From NCBI GenBank assembly GCA_017462825.1, contig JAFTQI010000036.1, positions 1-45,475 of the forward strand: 45,475 nt of DNA, in the 5' to 3' direction. Positions 34,962 through 43,893 of this stretch are shown here, in pieces. A program made the translations under genes and the position numbers. A model generated the notes under the pieces. That model was not told the DNA's origin. It ran no database searches and saw nothing but the letters and a program-made list of their open reading frames with translations. How positions within the stretch are numbered: position 1 is the stretch's first letter; the number at the start of each line of letters is the position of its first letter. This stretch comes from Clostridia bacterium. Its GTDB lineage: Bacteria; Bacillota_A; Clostridia; Christensenellales; Borkfalkiaceae.

Positions 34962-36680
34962 ATGAGAAACTTTACGAAAAAATTGATATCCGGTGCAATC
35001 ATCACGGCGACGTTGCTTGCTTCGGCAGGCTGCGGAGGCGGCGGTGGCGGTAGCGATCAAGCTACGTTGTACGTCTACAGCTTCACGAGCGGTTTCGGTT
35101 CGCAATGGCTTACTAACTTGATTGAGGACTTTGAAGAAGTGCACAAGAATACGGAAATCGATGGCAAAATGGGTATCCATGTAGAGCCCACTACGAACAA
35201 GGACGACGTTGCGGCGGCAACGATGCGTGGTCGCGATGAAGTCATCTACTTCTTGGAACAAAAGGACTACTACGAATTGGTAGGCAGTGGCTACGTTGCT
35301 GATATTTCCGACGCGGTTACGAAACCCAATCCTTACGACGCTGACGGCAAGACGTTGGAAAGCAAAATGTTCGAAGATCAGAAATCCTATTTTGCCCGTG
35401 AAGCAAACGGCAAAACTTGCTATTACGCATATCCTCATTATTTCACAAGCTTCGGTATCGCATACGACGTAGACCTTTTTGACGAGAAGGGTTATTATTT
35501 GGCGGAAGGGTACAATCCTGAGGGCGCACTTCGTCACGTATGCATTGGGCAGAATAAAGACTGGGCTAAGACGGCAGGTCCTGATGGAAAAACGGGCGTA
35601 ATTGACGGTGTGGATTATTCGTTGGACGATGGTTTGCCCGCAACCTACGAAGAATTTTTGCTTCTTTGCGACTATATTGCAACGGTAGGTAGCGATAACC
35701 CCTTGCTTTGGTCAGGGGAACATAGAAACGCGTACCTGACCCACTTTATTAACGCGTTGGCAACTGATTTTGAAGGTTACGACCAAATGCGCTTGAACTT
35801 CACGTTTAACGGCGAAGCGAAAAACCTCGGCGTTGCAAAGAACGGTGAATTTGTAAAAGATGAAGCAACTATTATGATCGATGGTTCAAACGGTGCGGAG
35901 CTTGCACGTCAAGCAGGTAAATACTACGCGATGGATTTGTATGCGAAGTTATACGAAAAGGAATACATCAGCGGCGCGGATTATGAGTCTACTCTTTTCG
36001 GCGGTTATTCGCACTTAAACGCGCAACGTGATTTCCTTTCCCTTTCCGGAAGCCCGAGCAACGGCAAGAAAAACGCAATGCTTTTGGACGGTAGCTGGTG
36101 GCACGAAGAAGCAACGGGCGTCTTTAACGAATTCGGCGATTACGAAAACGGTAAGTACAATGAAAAGAATAGAAGAGTAGGCTGGATGCCTTTGCCGAAG
36201 TCAACAAAGAGCGAAAATAAGAAATCCACGCTTTACGATCTGATGTATCCCTTGTGCATTATGAAGAACGGCTTGGACACAGATAGCTGGCAATATAAGT
36301 ACGCGATTGATTTTATTCAATTTGCAAACAGCGACGAACAGCTTGCGAAGTTCACGCAACTTACGGGTTGTACGAAGGCGTTGAATTACAGCTTGACCGA
36401 TACACAGTACGAAGGCTTGTCCTATTTCGGAAAGTCCTACTACAATATTTATAAAGCTTCGGATATTGTTTTCCCTTATGCGAAGAACGACTTATTTGGC
36501 GGTAACCAAGCAGTATTTAAGGAACTTGATAACACTGGCTCGGGTAGCCCCTTGTACAAATCGACCGATTATCCAACCTATTTCACGGCAGCGCTTGAAA
36601 ACGGTCATTCGGTAGAAAATTATTTCAACGGTATGTATAATTATTTCAAAGACCTTAGTATTTGGAAAAAAGTAGTTTAA
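34962..36680 (+). CDS. extracellular solute-binding lipoprotein of a sugar ABC transporter
   Basis: A 572-residue family-1-type binding protein anchored outside the membrane. The signal ends in lipobox SAGC (Cys24), followed by a Gly-rich linker and the mature domain starting TLYVYSFTSGFG. Features such as LEQKDYYELVGSGYVADIS, FTSFGIAYDVDLFDEKG and MLLDGSWWHEE fit carbohydrate binders. It is longer than the usual 430 residues, as in some complex-glycan binders. CGGAGGA precedes the ATG. Two permeases follow directly (gap 9 nt), forming a standard importer that lacks its own ATPase. The ligand cannot be read from the sequence. Confidence 0.92.
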   Translation: MRNFTKKLISGAIITATLLASAGCGGGGGGSDQATLYVYSFTSGFGSQWLTNLIEDFEEVHKNTEIDGKMGIHVEPTTNKDDVAAATMRGRDEVIYFLEQKDYYELVGSGYVADISDAVTKPNPYDADGKTLESKMFEDQKSYFAREANGKTCYYAYPHYFTSFGIAYDVDLFDEKGYYLAEGYNPEGALRHVCIGQNKDWAKTAGPDGKTGVIDGVDYSLDDGLPATYEEFLLLCDYIATVGSDNPLLWSGEHRNAYLTHFINALATDFEGYDQMRLNFTFNGEAKNLGVAKNGEFVKDEATIMIDGSNGAELARQAGKYYAMDLYAKLYEKEYISGADYESTLFGGYSHLNAQRDFLSLSGSPSNGKKNAMLLDGSWWHEEATGVFNEFGDYENGKYNEKNRRVGWMPLPKSTKSENKKSTLYDLMYPLCIMKNGLDTDSWQYKYAIDFIQFANSDEQLAKFTQLTGCTKALNYSLTDTQYEGLSYFGKSYYNIYKASDIVFPYAKNDLFGGNQAVFKELDNTGSGSPLYKSTDYPTYFTAALENGHSVENYFNGMYNYFKDLSIWKKVV

Positions 36681-36689
36681 GGAACACTT

Positions 36690-37601
36690 ATGTTAAATAA
36701 ATTAAAAATAAAAAACAAGGGAAAGAGCAATAAGATGCAACGTGGAAGCAACATCTTTTACGTTGCTCTTATGGCTTTACCCGTGATACAATTTCTCATT
36801 TTCTATATCGGCGTAAATTTCCGTTCGTTCGGATATGCTTTTATGAAGTTTGAGGTAAAAGACGACGTTCTTACGAAAAGTTTTTCGTTAGACTCGATTT
36901 TGAATTGGTTTAAGAATCCCACCGAATTTAAGATGTTGATAGACACCGCGAAAAATTCGTTGATGTATTACGGAATTACGCTTTGCATAAGCATTCCTTT
37001 GGGGTTGCTTTTCGCGTATTACATATTCAAAAAAATGCCTCTTTCGAAAATGTTCAGAATACTTTTATTCGTTCCGTCCATTATTCCAGCGGCAGCGTTT
37101 GTTTTGACTTTTAAAAGCGTATTTGAAGTTGGTGCTACCGAATTATTCGATACGAACGCATTCCTTTTTAATCGGCATCAGTTTGCGTATATTATTTTTT
37201 ACAATTTATATATCAGTTTCGGTACGTCCGTATTGATGTACGCGAATAAAATGTTCGACATTTCCCCCGAAATCATCGAAGCGGGGAAATTAGACGGTGC
37301 GACGGGAATTAAAGAGTTTTGGCATATCGTATTACCGTTGACGTTCTCGACGCTTTCCGTGTTCTTAGTAACGGGCGTCGCGACGATTTTTACGAATCAT
37401 TATAATTTGGTGCTGTTCAATCCTTATCCCGATACGTGGTCGTTAGGGCATTTGTTATACGTAAGAACGGGGCATACCCGTATCGGTGTGCAAGCATTGC
37501 CTCCCGTTGCGGCGCTTGGCTTTATTTTGACGCTGATTGCGATCCCGCTTACGTTTGGGGTGAAGAGACTGCTCGAAAAATTCGGGCCGTCGGAAGAATA
37601 A
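36690..37601 (+). CDS. sugar ABC transporter permease (MalF/LplB-like)
   Basis: A 303-residue inner-membrane permease with about six helices after a basic N-terminus (about residues 22-42, 85-110, 121-141, 160-180, 220-240 and 270-292). The cytoplasmic EAA loop, which docks the ATPase, reads EAGKLDGATGIKEFWHIVLP at about 200-219. AAGGA overlapping the upstream stop is the ribosome site. It pairs with the next permease to form the channel. No ATPase gene is found in the window; a shared MsmK/UgpC-type ATPase from elsewhere is the usual solution in Firmicutes. Confidence 0.93.
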   Translation: MLNKLKIKNKGKSNKMQRGSNIFYVALMALPVIQFLIFYIGVNFRSFGYAFMKFEVKDDVLTKSFSLDSILNWFKNPTEFKMLIDTAKNSLMYYGITLCISIPLGLLFAYYIFKKMPLSKMFRILLFVPSIIPAAAFVLTFKSVFEVGATELFDTNAFLFNRHQFAYIIFYNLYISFGTSVLMYANKMFDISPEIIEAGKLDGATGIKEFWHIVLPLTFSTLSVFLVTGVATIFTNHYNLVLFNPYPDTWSLGHLLYVRTGHTRIGVQALPPVAALGFILTLIAIPLTFGVKRLLEKFGPSEE

Positions 37602-37617
37602 AAAGGGGGGAGAGAAA

Positions 37618-38529
37618 ATGAAAGCATCTAGCGCAACAAAAAATAAATTTTCCCCTTTGACGGTGACGCTGTTTGCCGTGTTGTCGGCATACGTTTTGTT
37701 TATGTTGATCATGCTCTTTTGGGCGCTTTTAACCGGCTCGAAAGCCTATGCGGGCGATTATGCACCCTCAGTATTGATTCCAGGCGGAAAACCCAACCTT
37801 ATCGGTTGGCCAAAGAAATTTAGGTTATTTGACAACATTAAGGTAGTCAATACGATTTTCCCGAACGTTACCTTAATAAAATCGGCGGGATATACGCTGT
37901 TATACGCAGGCGGCTGCGCGCTTGTAAAGGTTTTGGTTACTTGCATCGTTGCTTACCTTTGCGCTCGCTATAAGAATTGGTTTTCGCAGATTGTTTACAT
38001 CACCGTTATCGTGACGATGATCGTGCCCGTAGTCGGCAGCCAAGCGGCGGAAATTCAAATGGCAAGAGACTTGAGATTGTACAACAAAATTTGGGGTATG
38101 TGGATCATGCGCGCAAACTTCCTTGGTATGTATTTCTTGGTGTTCTACGCCGTGTTTAAGTCGATGCCAGTTGGATATTATGAAGCGGCGCGTATTGACG
38201 GCGCAAACGATATGCAGGTAATGTGCCGTATCGCTATGCCGCTGGTAAAATATACCTTTTGGTCGATTTTCTTGATTATTTTCATCGAGTATTGGAACGA
38301 CTATTTGGTGCCCAACTATTTCTTGGAAGATTACCCGACTTTATCGTTGCTTTTGTACTGGCAATCCATCGGGAAATGCAATATTGACCCTATAAAGGGG
38401 ACGGACTATTCCACACCGCCTTATTTGATGTCGACAGTACTCGTAGTCGTGATTCCCGTAATCGTATTTTTCTCGATTTTCAGCAAGCGATTGATGGGGA
38501 ATTTGTCCGTAGGCGGATTGAAAGGCTAA
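37618..38529 (+). CDS. sugar ABC transporter permease (MalG/UgpE-like)
   Basis: A 303-residue second permease of the importer. It has six helices and the EAA loop EAARIDGANDMQVMCRIAMP (about 193-212), closer to the family consensus than that of its partner. AAAAGGGGGGAG precedes the ATG. The longish periplasmic-side loop between helices 1 and 2 (about 40-85) is typical of the MalG/LplC class. It is followed 21 nt on by the large secreted protein, so import and surface proteins appear to share one transcript. Confidence 0.93.
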   Translation: MKASSATKNKFSPLTVTLFAVLSAYVLFMLIMLFWALLTGSKAYAGDYAPSVLIPGGKPNLIGWPKKFRLFDNIKVVNTIFPNVTLIKSAGYTLLYAGGCALVKVLVTCIVAYLCARYKNWFSQIVYITVIVTMIVPVVGSQAAEIQMARDLRLYNKIWGMWIMRANFLGMYFLVFYAVFKSMPVGYYEAARIDGANDMQVMCRIAMPLVKYTFWSIFLIIFIEYWNDYLVPNYFLEDYPTLSLLLYWQSIGKCNIDPIKGTDYSTPPYLMSTVLVVVIPVIVFFSIFSKRLMGNLSVGGLKG

Positions 38530-38550
38530 ATTTACGACAAGGAGCGTAAA

Positions 38551-41500
38551 ATGAACAAACAAATTTTAAAAACAAAAAGATTCCTTATTTTCGCGCCGTT
38601 ATTATTGGCGAGTCTTATTTTGCTTTTGCTTGGCTCGCTTGGGCTCGTTAAGAATCGAATGCATCATGCCGGCGCGGAAGTGTCGGTGGAGGTTTCCGAC
38701 GAAATCGAGAGCGAATACGCGTTCGGGGATAAGTTTACTTTGCCTGCTTGTACCTTTGAAAAAGACGGTCAAAGCGCGGTGGGGATTGCGTCGTTGCAAT
38801 TCCCCGACGGTACGCAAAGCAATAAAACGGAGGTTACGCTCAATCAAAGCGGACGCTACGTTTTAAAATATATCGCAACGATCGATGGGAAAGTTTATAC
38901 GCAGGAATACGCGTTTAGCGTGTTTGGAAGACTGGCTTCCTATGAAAGTGATAAAACAACGGTCGAATACGGTGCATGCACAGCTTTTGGCGCAAATTCC
39001 GTTGGCTTGAACGTAAGAATTGCCAACGGCGATTCGCTCACGTTTAACCACATTTTTGAAATGAGCGAGCTTACGATGGCGACAAAGCTTTTGGAAGGCT
39101 TTATCGTACCCGACGTACAAGGTACGGCGGATTTTTCGAGAATGGCGTTCACGTTTACCGACGTGGAGGACCCTTCCGTACAGCTTGTATATTATGGGAA
39201 CTTCCATAACGATGTCAATGCGTACGGCTTGACTTTCTTCACTGCAGCGGGTAACGGACAGGTGCAATGCGGTTTGGAACACGTAGGCAAGCTGCACGTT
39301 GGCTCTACGCTTGGTTGTATGGTACCCCATAGCTTTATGGCAATGAACACGGGCTTGTACTATGCGGCGCAAAAGCCTGTGCCCGCCGCGCCCGACTCCA
39401 AGACGTTCTGTATCAGCTATGATAGCAAGACTAATCAGGCTTGGGCAGGCGGTAAAATTATTTCCGACTTGGACGACAGCAACTATTACGATTCCCTTTG
39501 GTTCGGTTTCCCGAGCGGAAAGGCGAAATTGACTATTAGCGCACTTAATTATAACTCCGCAACGGCAAATATGTGCTTTACAAGCATTTTGGGCATTGAT
39601 TTGTCCGCGGAAAACTTTATCGACGAAGAAGTGCCTGAGATTGCGGTTCATACCGATTATGAAAAAATGCCCGACGGTATAGTAGGGAAAAACTATCCCG
39701 TACCTGCGGCAAGCGCGAGAGACCAAGTGAGCGGCGCATGTACTGTAAACGTTTCCGTTTGGTATAATTATGGCGCAATCGATGAAAAGATGGTGAATCT
39801 TGTTGACGGTAAATTTGCGGTCGAAAAAGTCGGCGCGTATGCAATCGTATACGAAGCGCAGGATTATAGTGGCAACGTGGCGCGCAAAGTGCTTTGGCTG
39901 CGCGCAAAATTGAGCAACTATGTGCCTAAGCTTACGGTTTCGGTAGACGAATCGTACGAAACGGAAAAAACGGTCGGCAAGTTCTATTCTTTGCCCGAGG
40001 CCTTTGTAGACGGCGGTAGCGGTAATAAAGAAATTTCCTATGAACTTAAAAAAGGGCAAACGAACTGTCCGATTGTAAACGGCGCGTTTTGTTTGGAGGA
40101 AGCAGGGGAATGGACTTTGACTTGTAGGGCAAGCGACTACGTAGGCAACGTCGCGGTAAAGACGGTTACGTTAAACGGCGTAATCAGCGATAAACCTATT
40201 ATATTAGAAGAACCCCATTTCCCTGTGGCTTATATTTCGGGCAGCGTTTACGAACTGCCCACCCTTAGTGTATATGACTATTCGTCCGGCTCGAAAGTGG
40301 AGAAGACTTGTTCCATCAGCGTAGAAAACGCAGGCGAGACGAAGACGTATAAGGCAGGAGACTCTTTTACGCCCGTGGTAGAAACGAGCGGCGAGACGGC
40401 GAAAATCATCTATTCTTGCGAGGGAGAAACGGTAACGGAAAAAGAAGTCCCCGTTATCATTGTATTCAAAAAAGAGCGTATTCCCGGCACGACGGAAAGA
40501 TACGAAGACATTATCGCATTAGAAGAATATTTCTATACCGAAGAAGATTTTACGTTTACGAACAATGTCGCTCTTTCTAATGCGCGAGGTTTGTTGATTC
40601 AAGCGAACGAAGGGACGGAAAAAGCAACGCTCTCCTTTATCAATTCACAAATCGCAAATTCTTTCTCGTTGGAATTCTTTACTGTACCGAACGAATCGAA
40701 ATTCTCGAAAATGCAGCTTGTTCTGACTGACAGCGTTGACGTTTCCATTTCCGTAACGGCAACGTTGCAAAAGGAGGACGGGCAAACGTTGTTAATCCTT
40801 GGCGACACAAGGATTGCGATGTTGCTTGATTTTGACGGTTCGACGGCTACCAGCTTTAACGTCGGTTTTGCAAGCGGAAAATTCGTTGTGAATTCCACGA
40901 CGTCGGTTGCTGTAAGCAAGACGGACGCAGGCGAAGCATTCAACGGTTTCCCCTCTGGGAAAATCAATTTTAAAATTGTGCTTTCCGACGTGGAAGCGGG
41001 CGCTTCGCTGTTCTTAAACAAGATTTGCGGTATCAACGTAAACAACAGACAAGACAACTCCCGTCCTATGCTTACAACGATGGAACAGCTTGTGAAGAAC
41101 GTCTTTAAGGACAGCGTTTACAACTTCCAAAAGATGATTGTATGCGACGTATTATGTCCTAACGTAAGCGCGACGCTGACGGTACGTTCGCCGAGCGGTG
41201 CGGTCGTGACGAGTATAGACGGCGTTGCGTTAAGTGGCGCAGACGCATTCAGAGAATACGAAGTGCGTATGACGGAATACGGCGATTATCAAGTCACCGT
41301 GCAAGCGAAAGAAAGCGAGGGTTGGAAATACACCAACCAAGCGTATTTTACGTATACCGTAACCGTAACGGACGGTGAAAACCCGACCATAGTTTTCGAA
41401 GATGATTTCGATACGGATTTAGAAGTAGGAGACGTTTTAGAAATCCCCGAGTTTACGGTTTCCGATAACTATACGGCGGAGGAAAACATCACTGTGATGA

Positions 41501-41661
41501 TTACGATCACGAACCCGAAAGGACTCCCGATTTATCTCTATGACGGAGCAAGAGGGGTGCGCTGCGAATACGTCGGTACGTATAGAGTCACGATTCTTTT
41601 GCTCGATGAAATGGGCAACTTGACGACCTTTGAAAAGAACGTTACGGTAAGCGAGGATTAA
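38551..41661 (+). CDS. large secreted modular protein with Ig-like and duplicated jelly-roll-like modules
   Basis: A 1036-residue protein of unknown function. Residues 10-33 form a signal or anchor helix, with possible cleavage after HHAGA. I read six Ig-like segments (about 38-120, 364-450, 455-545, 550-640, 845-945 and 948-1036) with repeated wording such as VGKFYSLPEAF, VGAYAIVYEAQDYSGNVA and VGDVLEIPEFTVSDN. Two larger beta-rich modules (about 160-350 and 655-835) each end in a GFPSGK..(I/F)..I motif followed by a GI(D/N) segment, so they are duplicates. They look like carbohydrate-binding folds of the laminin-G/jelly-roll type. No sortase motif, catalytic signature or second anchor is seen. 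It probably binds the glycan for the adjacent lipoproteins. Confidence 0.72.
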   Translation: MNKQILKTKRFLIFAPLLLASLILLLLGSLGLVKNRMHHAGAEVSVEVSDEIESEYAFGDKFTLPACTFEKDGQSAVGIASLQFPDGTQSNKTEVTLNQSGRYVLKYIATIDGKVYTQEYAFSVFGRLASYESDKTTVEYGACTAFGANSVGLNVRIANGDSLTFNHIFEMSELTMATKLLEGFIVPDVQGTADFSRMAFTFTDVEDPSVQLVYYGNFHNDVNAYGLTFFTAAGNGQVQCGLEHVGKLHVGSTLGCMVPHSFMAMNTGLYYAAQKPVPAAPDSKTFCISYDSKTNQAWAGGKIISDLDDSNYYDSLWFGFPSGKAKLTISALNYNSATANMCFTSILGIDLSAENFIDEEVPEIAVHTDYEKMPDGIVGKNYPVPAASARDQVSGACTVNVSVWYNYGAIDEKMVNLVDGKFAVEKVGAYAIVYEAQDYSGNVARKVLWLRAKLSNYVPKLTVSVDESYETEKTVGKFYSLPEAFVDGGSGNKEISYELKKGQTNCPIVNGAFCLEEAGEWTLTCRASDYVGNVAVKTVTLNGVISDKPIILEEPHFPVAYISGSVYELPTLSVYDYSSGSKVEKTCSISVENAGETKTYKAGDSFTPVVETSGETAKIIYSCEGETVTEKEVPVIIVFKKERIPGTTERYEDIIALEEYFYTEEDFTFTNNVALSNARGLLIQANEGTEKATLSFINSQIANSFSLEFFTVPNESKFSKMQLVLTDSVDVSISVTATLQKEDGQTLLILGDTRIAMLLDFDGSTATSFNVGFASGKFVVNSTTSVAVSKTDAGEAFNGFPSGKINFKIVLSDVEAGASLFLNKICGINVNNRQDNSRPMLTTMEQLVKNVFKDSVYNFQKMIVCDVLCPNVSATLTVRSPSGAVVTSIDGVALSGADAFREYEVRMTEYGDYQVTVQAKESEGWKYTNQAYFTYTVTVTDGENPTIVFEDDFDTDLEVGDVLEIPEFTVSDNYTAEENITVMITITNPKGLPIYLYDGARGVRCEYVGTYRVTILLLDEMGNLTTFEKNVTVSED

Positions 41662-41663
41662 GT

Positions 41664-43733
41664 ATGAAGAAAATGAAAAAATTAGCGTTGCTTATTCTTG
41701 GCGGCATTATGGCGTTCTCGTCCGTTTCCTGTAAAGGATCGGATTCAAAAGCGCAGGGCGCAGAGGATAAGACGATTCATTTCGTAGAAGGAACGTTACA
41801 TAAAGTCAACGTATCGGAGGGTCACGTACCTTTTGTAATTAACCGTCAAACAAACTACGAAATTTTTGTGGATTTGTCTAGCCCGACGATGAAATCGGCA
41901 ATTAATAAATCAGCAGGCTTTGTTGCGGAACACGTACAAAACGCGACGGGGGCAAAGCTGGCAATTAATACGGAAAAACTCGAAGGTTTATCCAAGAACG
42001 ACTATGCGATTGTTTACGGCTATCCCGACATATTTGCGGAGTTTGGTTTGACGATGCCAAGCGACGATATCGGGACGACGGGTTATTATATCAAAACGTG
42101 CGGAAACGTAGTGTTTTTGCAGGCGAACGGCAGCGACGGTTACCGTATGGCAGGGCTTGCATTCCTGCGCGAGGTACTCGGTTACGATATGATCACCGAG
42201 GACTGCGTTACGTACGATAGAGACGCAACGACAATGCCTATTATGGACATTGTGGAGCGACCCGATTTCGATTATAGACAAATTCAAAACAACTATACGA
42301 CGATAGAAATTTACGGTACGGGTATGCATTCGCATAGCGATATTTGGATTCCCGTCAACGGTTGGGATATGCACAACACGCTGTATTATCTTCCCAAAGA
42401 TGTTTATGGTGAACTGCATCCTGAATGGTATCGTTCGGATTTTCAGCAGGTTTGTTATACGGCGCATGGGGTTGCGGATAAATATCAGCTCATGCTTGAA
42501 ACGGTGTTTGGCGTGATCAAAACACGTATGGCGGAATGTCCTACGCTTGAAAATATTTCCTTTAGTGCAATGGACGGCACGGGGCAGGATACCTGTATGT
42601 GCGAGACCTGTTTAGAGTATAAAGAATTGTACGGTACGCCCGCGGCGACTTGTATCTATTTCATGAACGATTTGAATAAGCTCGTACAAGCGCACATCGC
42701 GGAAAACGAACCGGGTAGAATTATGAACTTGACCTTCTTCGCATATCACGACGCGGAACCCGCACCCGTAGAAAGAAAGAAGGTCACGGACGAATACGGA
42801 AATGTAATTTGGGGCGATCCTATTGTGGATAAAGAGGGCAATTTCCAACCTTTAAAGCGTTACGCACTGGACGAAAACCGTGATTTTATTAAGGATTCCA
42901 ACGGCGAATACGTATACGAAAAGGACGAAAACGGAAATGACGTATATTTGAAGTGTGATGACCACGTATATCCTTGGCTCGCACCGATTTATTCCAAGTT
43001 CACGTCCTCCTTCTACGATTCAATTAATAAAACGTACGCAAATAACGTTTCTTCTTGGTATGCGGTAAGCTCGAATGTTTACGTATGGATATACGGTACG
43101 AACTTCTCGTACTATTTGTATCCGTATAGTACGTGGAGCGTTGTTCCGGAAACCTTCCGTTATTTGCGTGAATGCGGCGTAAAATACGTATGGAACCAAG
43201 CACAGGAAAGAAACCAATCGACTGCATTTACCGACTTAAAAGACTATATCGACAGTAAATTTTTATTCGACGTGAATGCGGATTACGCGCAAGTACTTGA
43301 TGATTATTTTAATCATTATTTCTTGGAAGCGGCGACGGAAATGCGTAGTTTATTTGAACTGATTCAAACGCGTTGCGCATATTTGGAAAAAACCGTACCG
43401 ACGATTTCGGGCGGTATCTATGATGACATCGGCAACGCGGAATATTGGCCTAGGTTGCTTTTGGAAGAAATGATTGCGAAGATCGATAGGGCGTATGCGG
43501 CAGTCGAGAAATATAAAGTGACGGATCCTGAACTGTATCAAAATTTAGTAAAACGCATTAAAAAGGAAAGCATTTTCCCGCGTTACGCGCTTTGTACGCA
43601 TTTTGGCAATTACTATTCGAATATCCAAGAAATTCGCGCAAAATTCCGTGACGATTGGAATGAATTAGGATTCTCGATTTATAAAGAAACGAACGGCGAC
43701 ATGCAGCCTATATTCAACAGTTGGGGAATCTAA
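41664..43733 (+). CDS. DUF4838-type lipoprotein, probable glycoside hydrolase
   Basis: A 689-residue surface lipoprotein: signal with lipobox SVSC (Cys23). Residues 40-190 resemble the N-terminal beta domain of alpha-glucuronidase-like enzymes (ends GYRMAGLAFLREVLGYDMITED). The next 250 match the DUF4838 core, with FSAMDGTGQDTCMCETC (two CxxC-like Cys), then FMNDLNKLV and FFAYHDAEPAPV. The C-terminal third is helical. DUF4838 proteins sit in glycan loci and have a TIM-barrel-like core, but the reaction is not established to my knowledge. The gene starts 2 nt after the previous stop, with GAGG as ribosome site, so it is co-expressed with the modular protein. Confidence 0.82.
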   Translation: MKKMKKLALLILGGIMAFSSVSCKGSDSKAQGAEDKTIHFVEGTLHKVNVSEGHVPFVINRQTNYEIFVDLSSPTMKSAINKSAGFVAEHVQNATGAKLAINTEKLEGLSKNDYAIVYGYPDIFAEFGLTMPSDDIGTTGYYIKTCGNVVFLQANGSDGYRMAGLAFLREVLGYDMITEDCVTYDRDATTMPIMDIVERPDFDYRQIQNNYTTIEIYGTGMHSHSDIWIPVNGWDMHNTLYYLPKDVYGELHPEWYRSDFQQVCYTAHGVADKYQLMLETVFGVIKTRMAECPTLENISFSAMDGTGQDTCMCETCLEYKELYGTPAATCIYFMNDLNKLVQAHIAENEPGRIMNLTFFAYHDAEPAPVERKKVTDEYGNVIWGDPIVDKEGNFQPLKRYALDENRDFIKDSNGEYVYEKDENGNDVYLKCDDHVYPWLAPIYSKFTSSFYDSINKTYANNVSSWYAVSSNVYVWIYGTNFSYYLYPYSTWSVVPETFRYLRECGVKYVWNQAQERNQSTAFTDLKDYIDSKFLFDVNADYAQVLDDYFNHYFLEAATEMRSLFELIQTRCAYLEKTVPTISGGIYDDIGNAEYWPRLLLEEMIAKIDRAYAAVEKYKVTDPELYQNLVKRIKKESIFPRYALCTHFGNYYSNIQEIRAKFRDDWNELGFSIYKETNGDMQPIFNSWGI

Positions 43734-43774
43734 GAACAAAGCAAAGTATTTAGTATATTAAGCAGGAGGGGTGT

Positions 43775-43888
43775 ATGAGAGATTATAACGCACCAATTAT
43801 AGAACTTCTTATTTTTGAAAAAGCAGATGTGCTTACTTTGTCGAACGACAACGACTACAGCGACATTAATTGGAATGAAGGAGCGTGA
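43775..43888 (+). CDS. 37-residue mini-protein in the glycan locus
   Basis: A short frame with a perfect ribosome site (AGGAGGGG at about 43764-43771). It reads MRDYNAPIIELLIFEKADVL, then TLSNDNDYSDINWNEGA. The first half is aliphatic with a Y..P.IE pattern; the second half is acidic and Asn-rich. There is no membrane helix or Cys. Its last codons contain the AAGGAG that serves the next gene, which starts 5 nt after its stop, so the two are translationally coupled. I recall similar short Y..P..E proteins beside sugar and surface genes in gut Clostridia, but no function is known. It is too regular and too well initiated to dismiss as noise. Confidence 0.65.
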   Translation: MRDYNAPIIELLIFEKADVLTLSNDNDYSDINWNEGA

Positions 43889-43893
43889 CGAAA

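Noticed and set aside
38863..40059. 398-codon minus-strand frame inside the 1036-residue protein gene
   Set aside because: It has no ribosome site or promoter, an atypical Arg/Phe/His-rich composition, and lies wholly within a well-supported gene.
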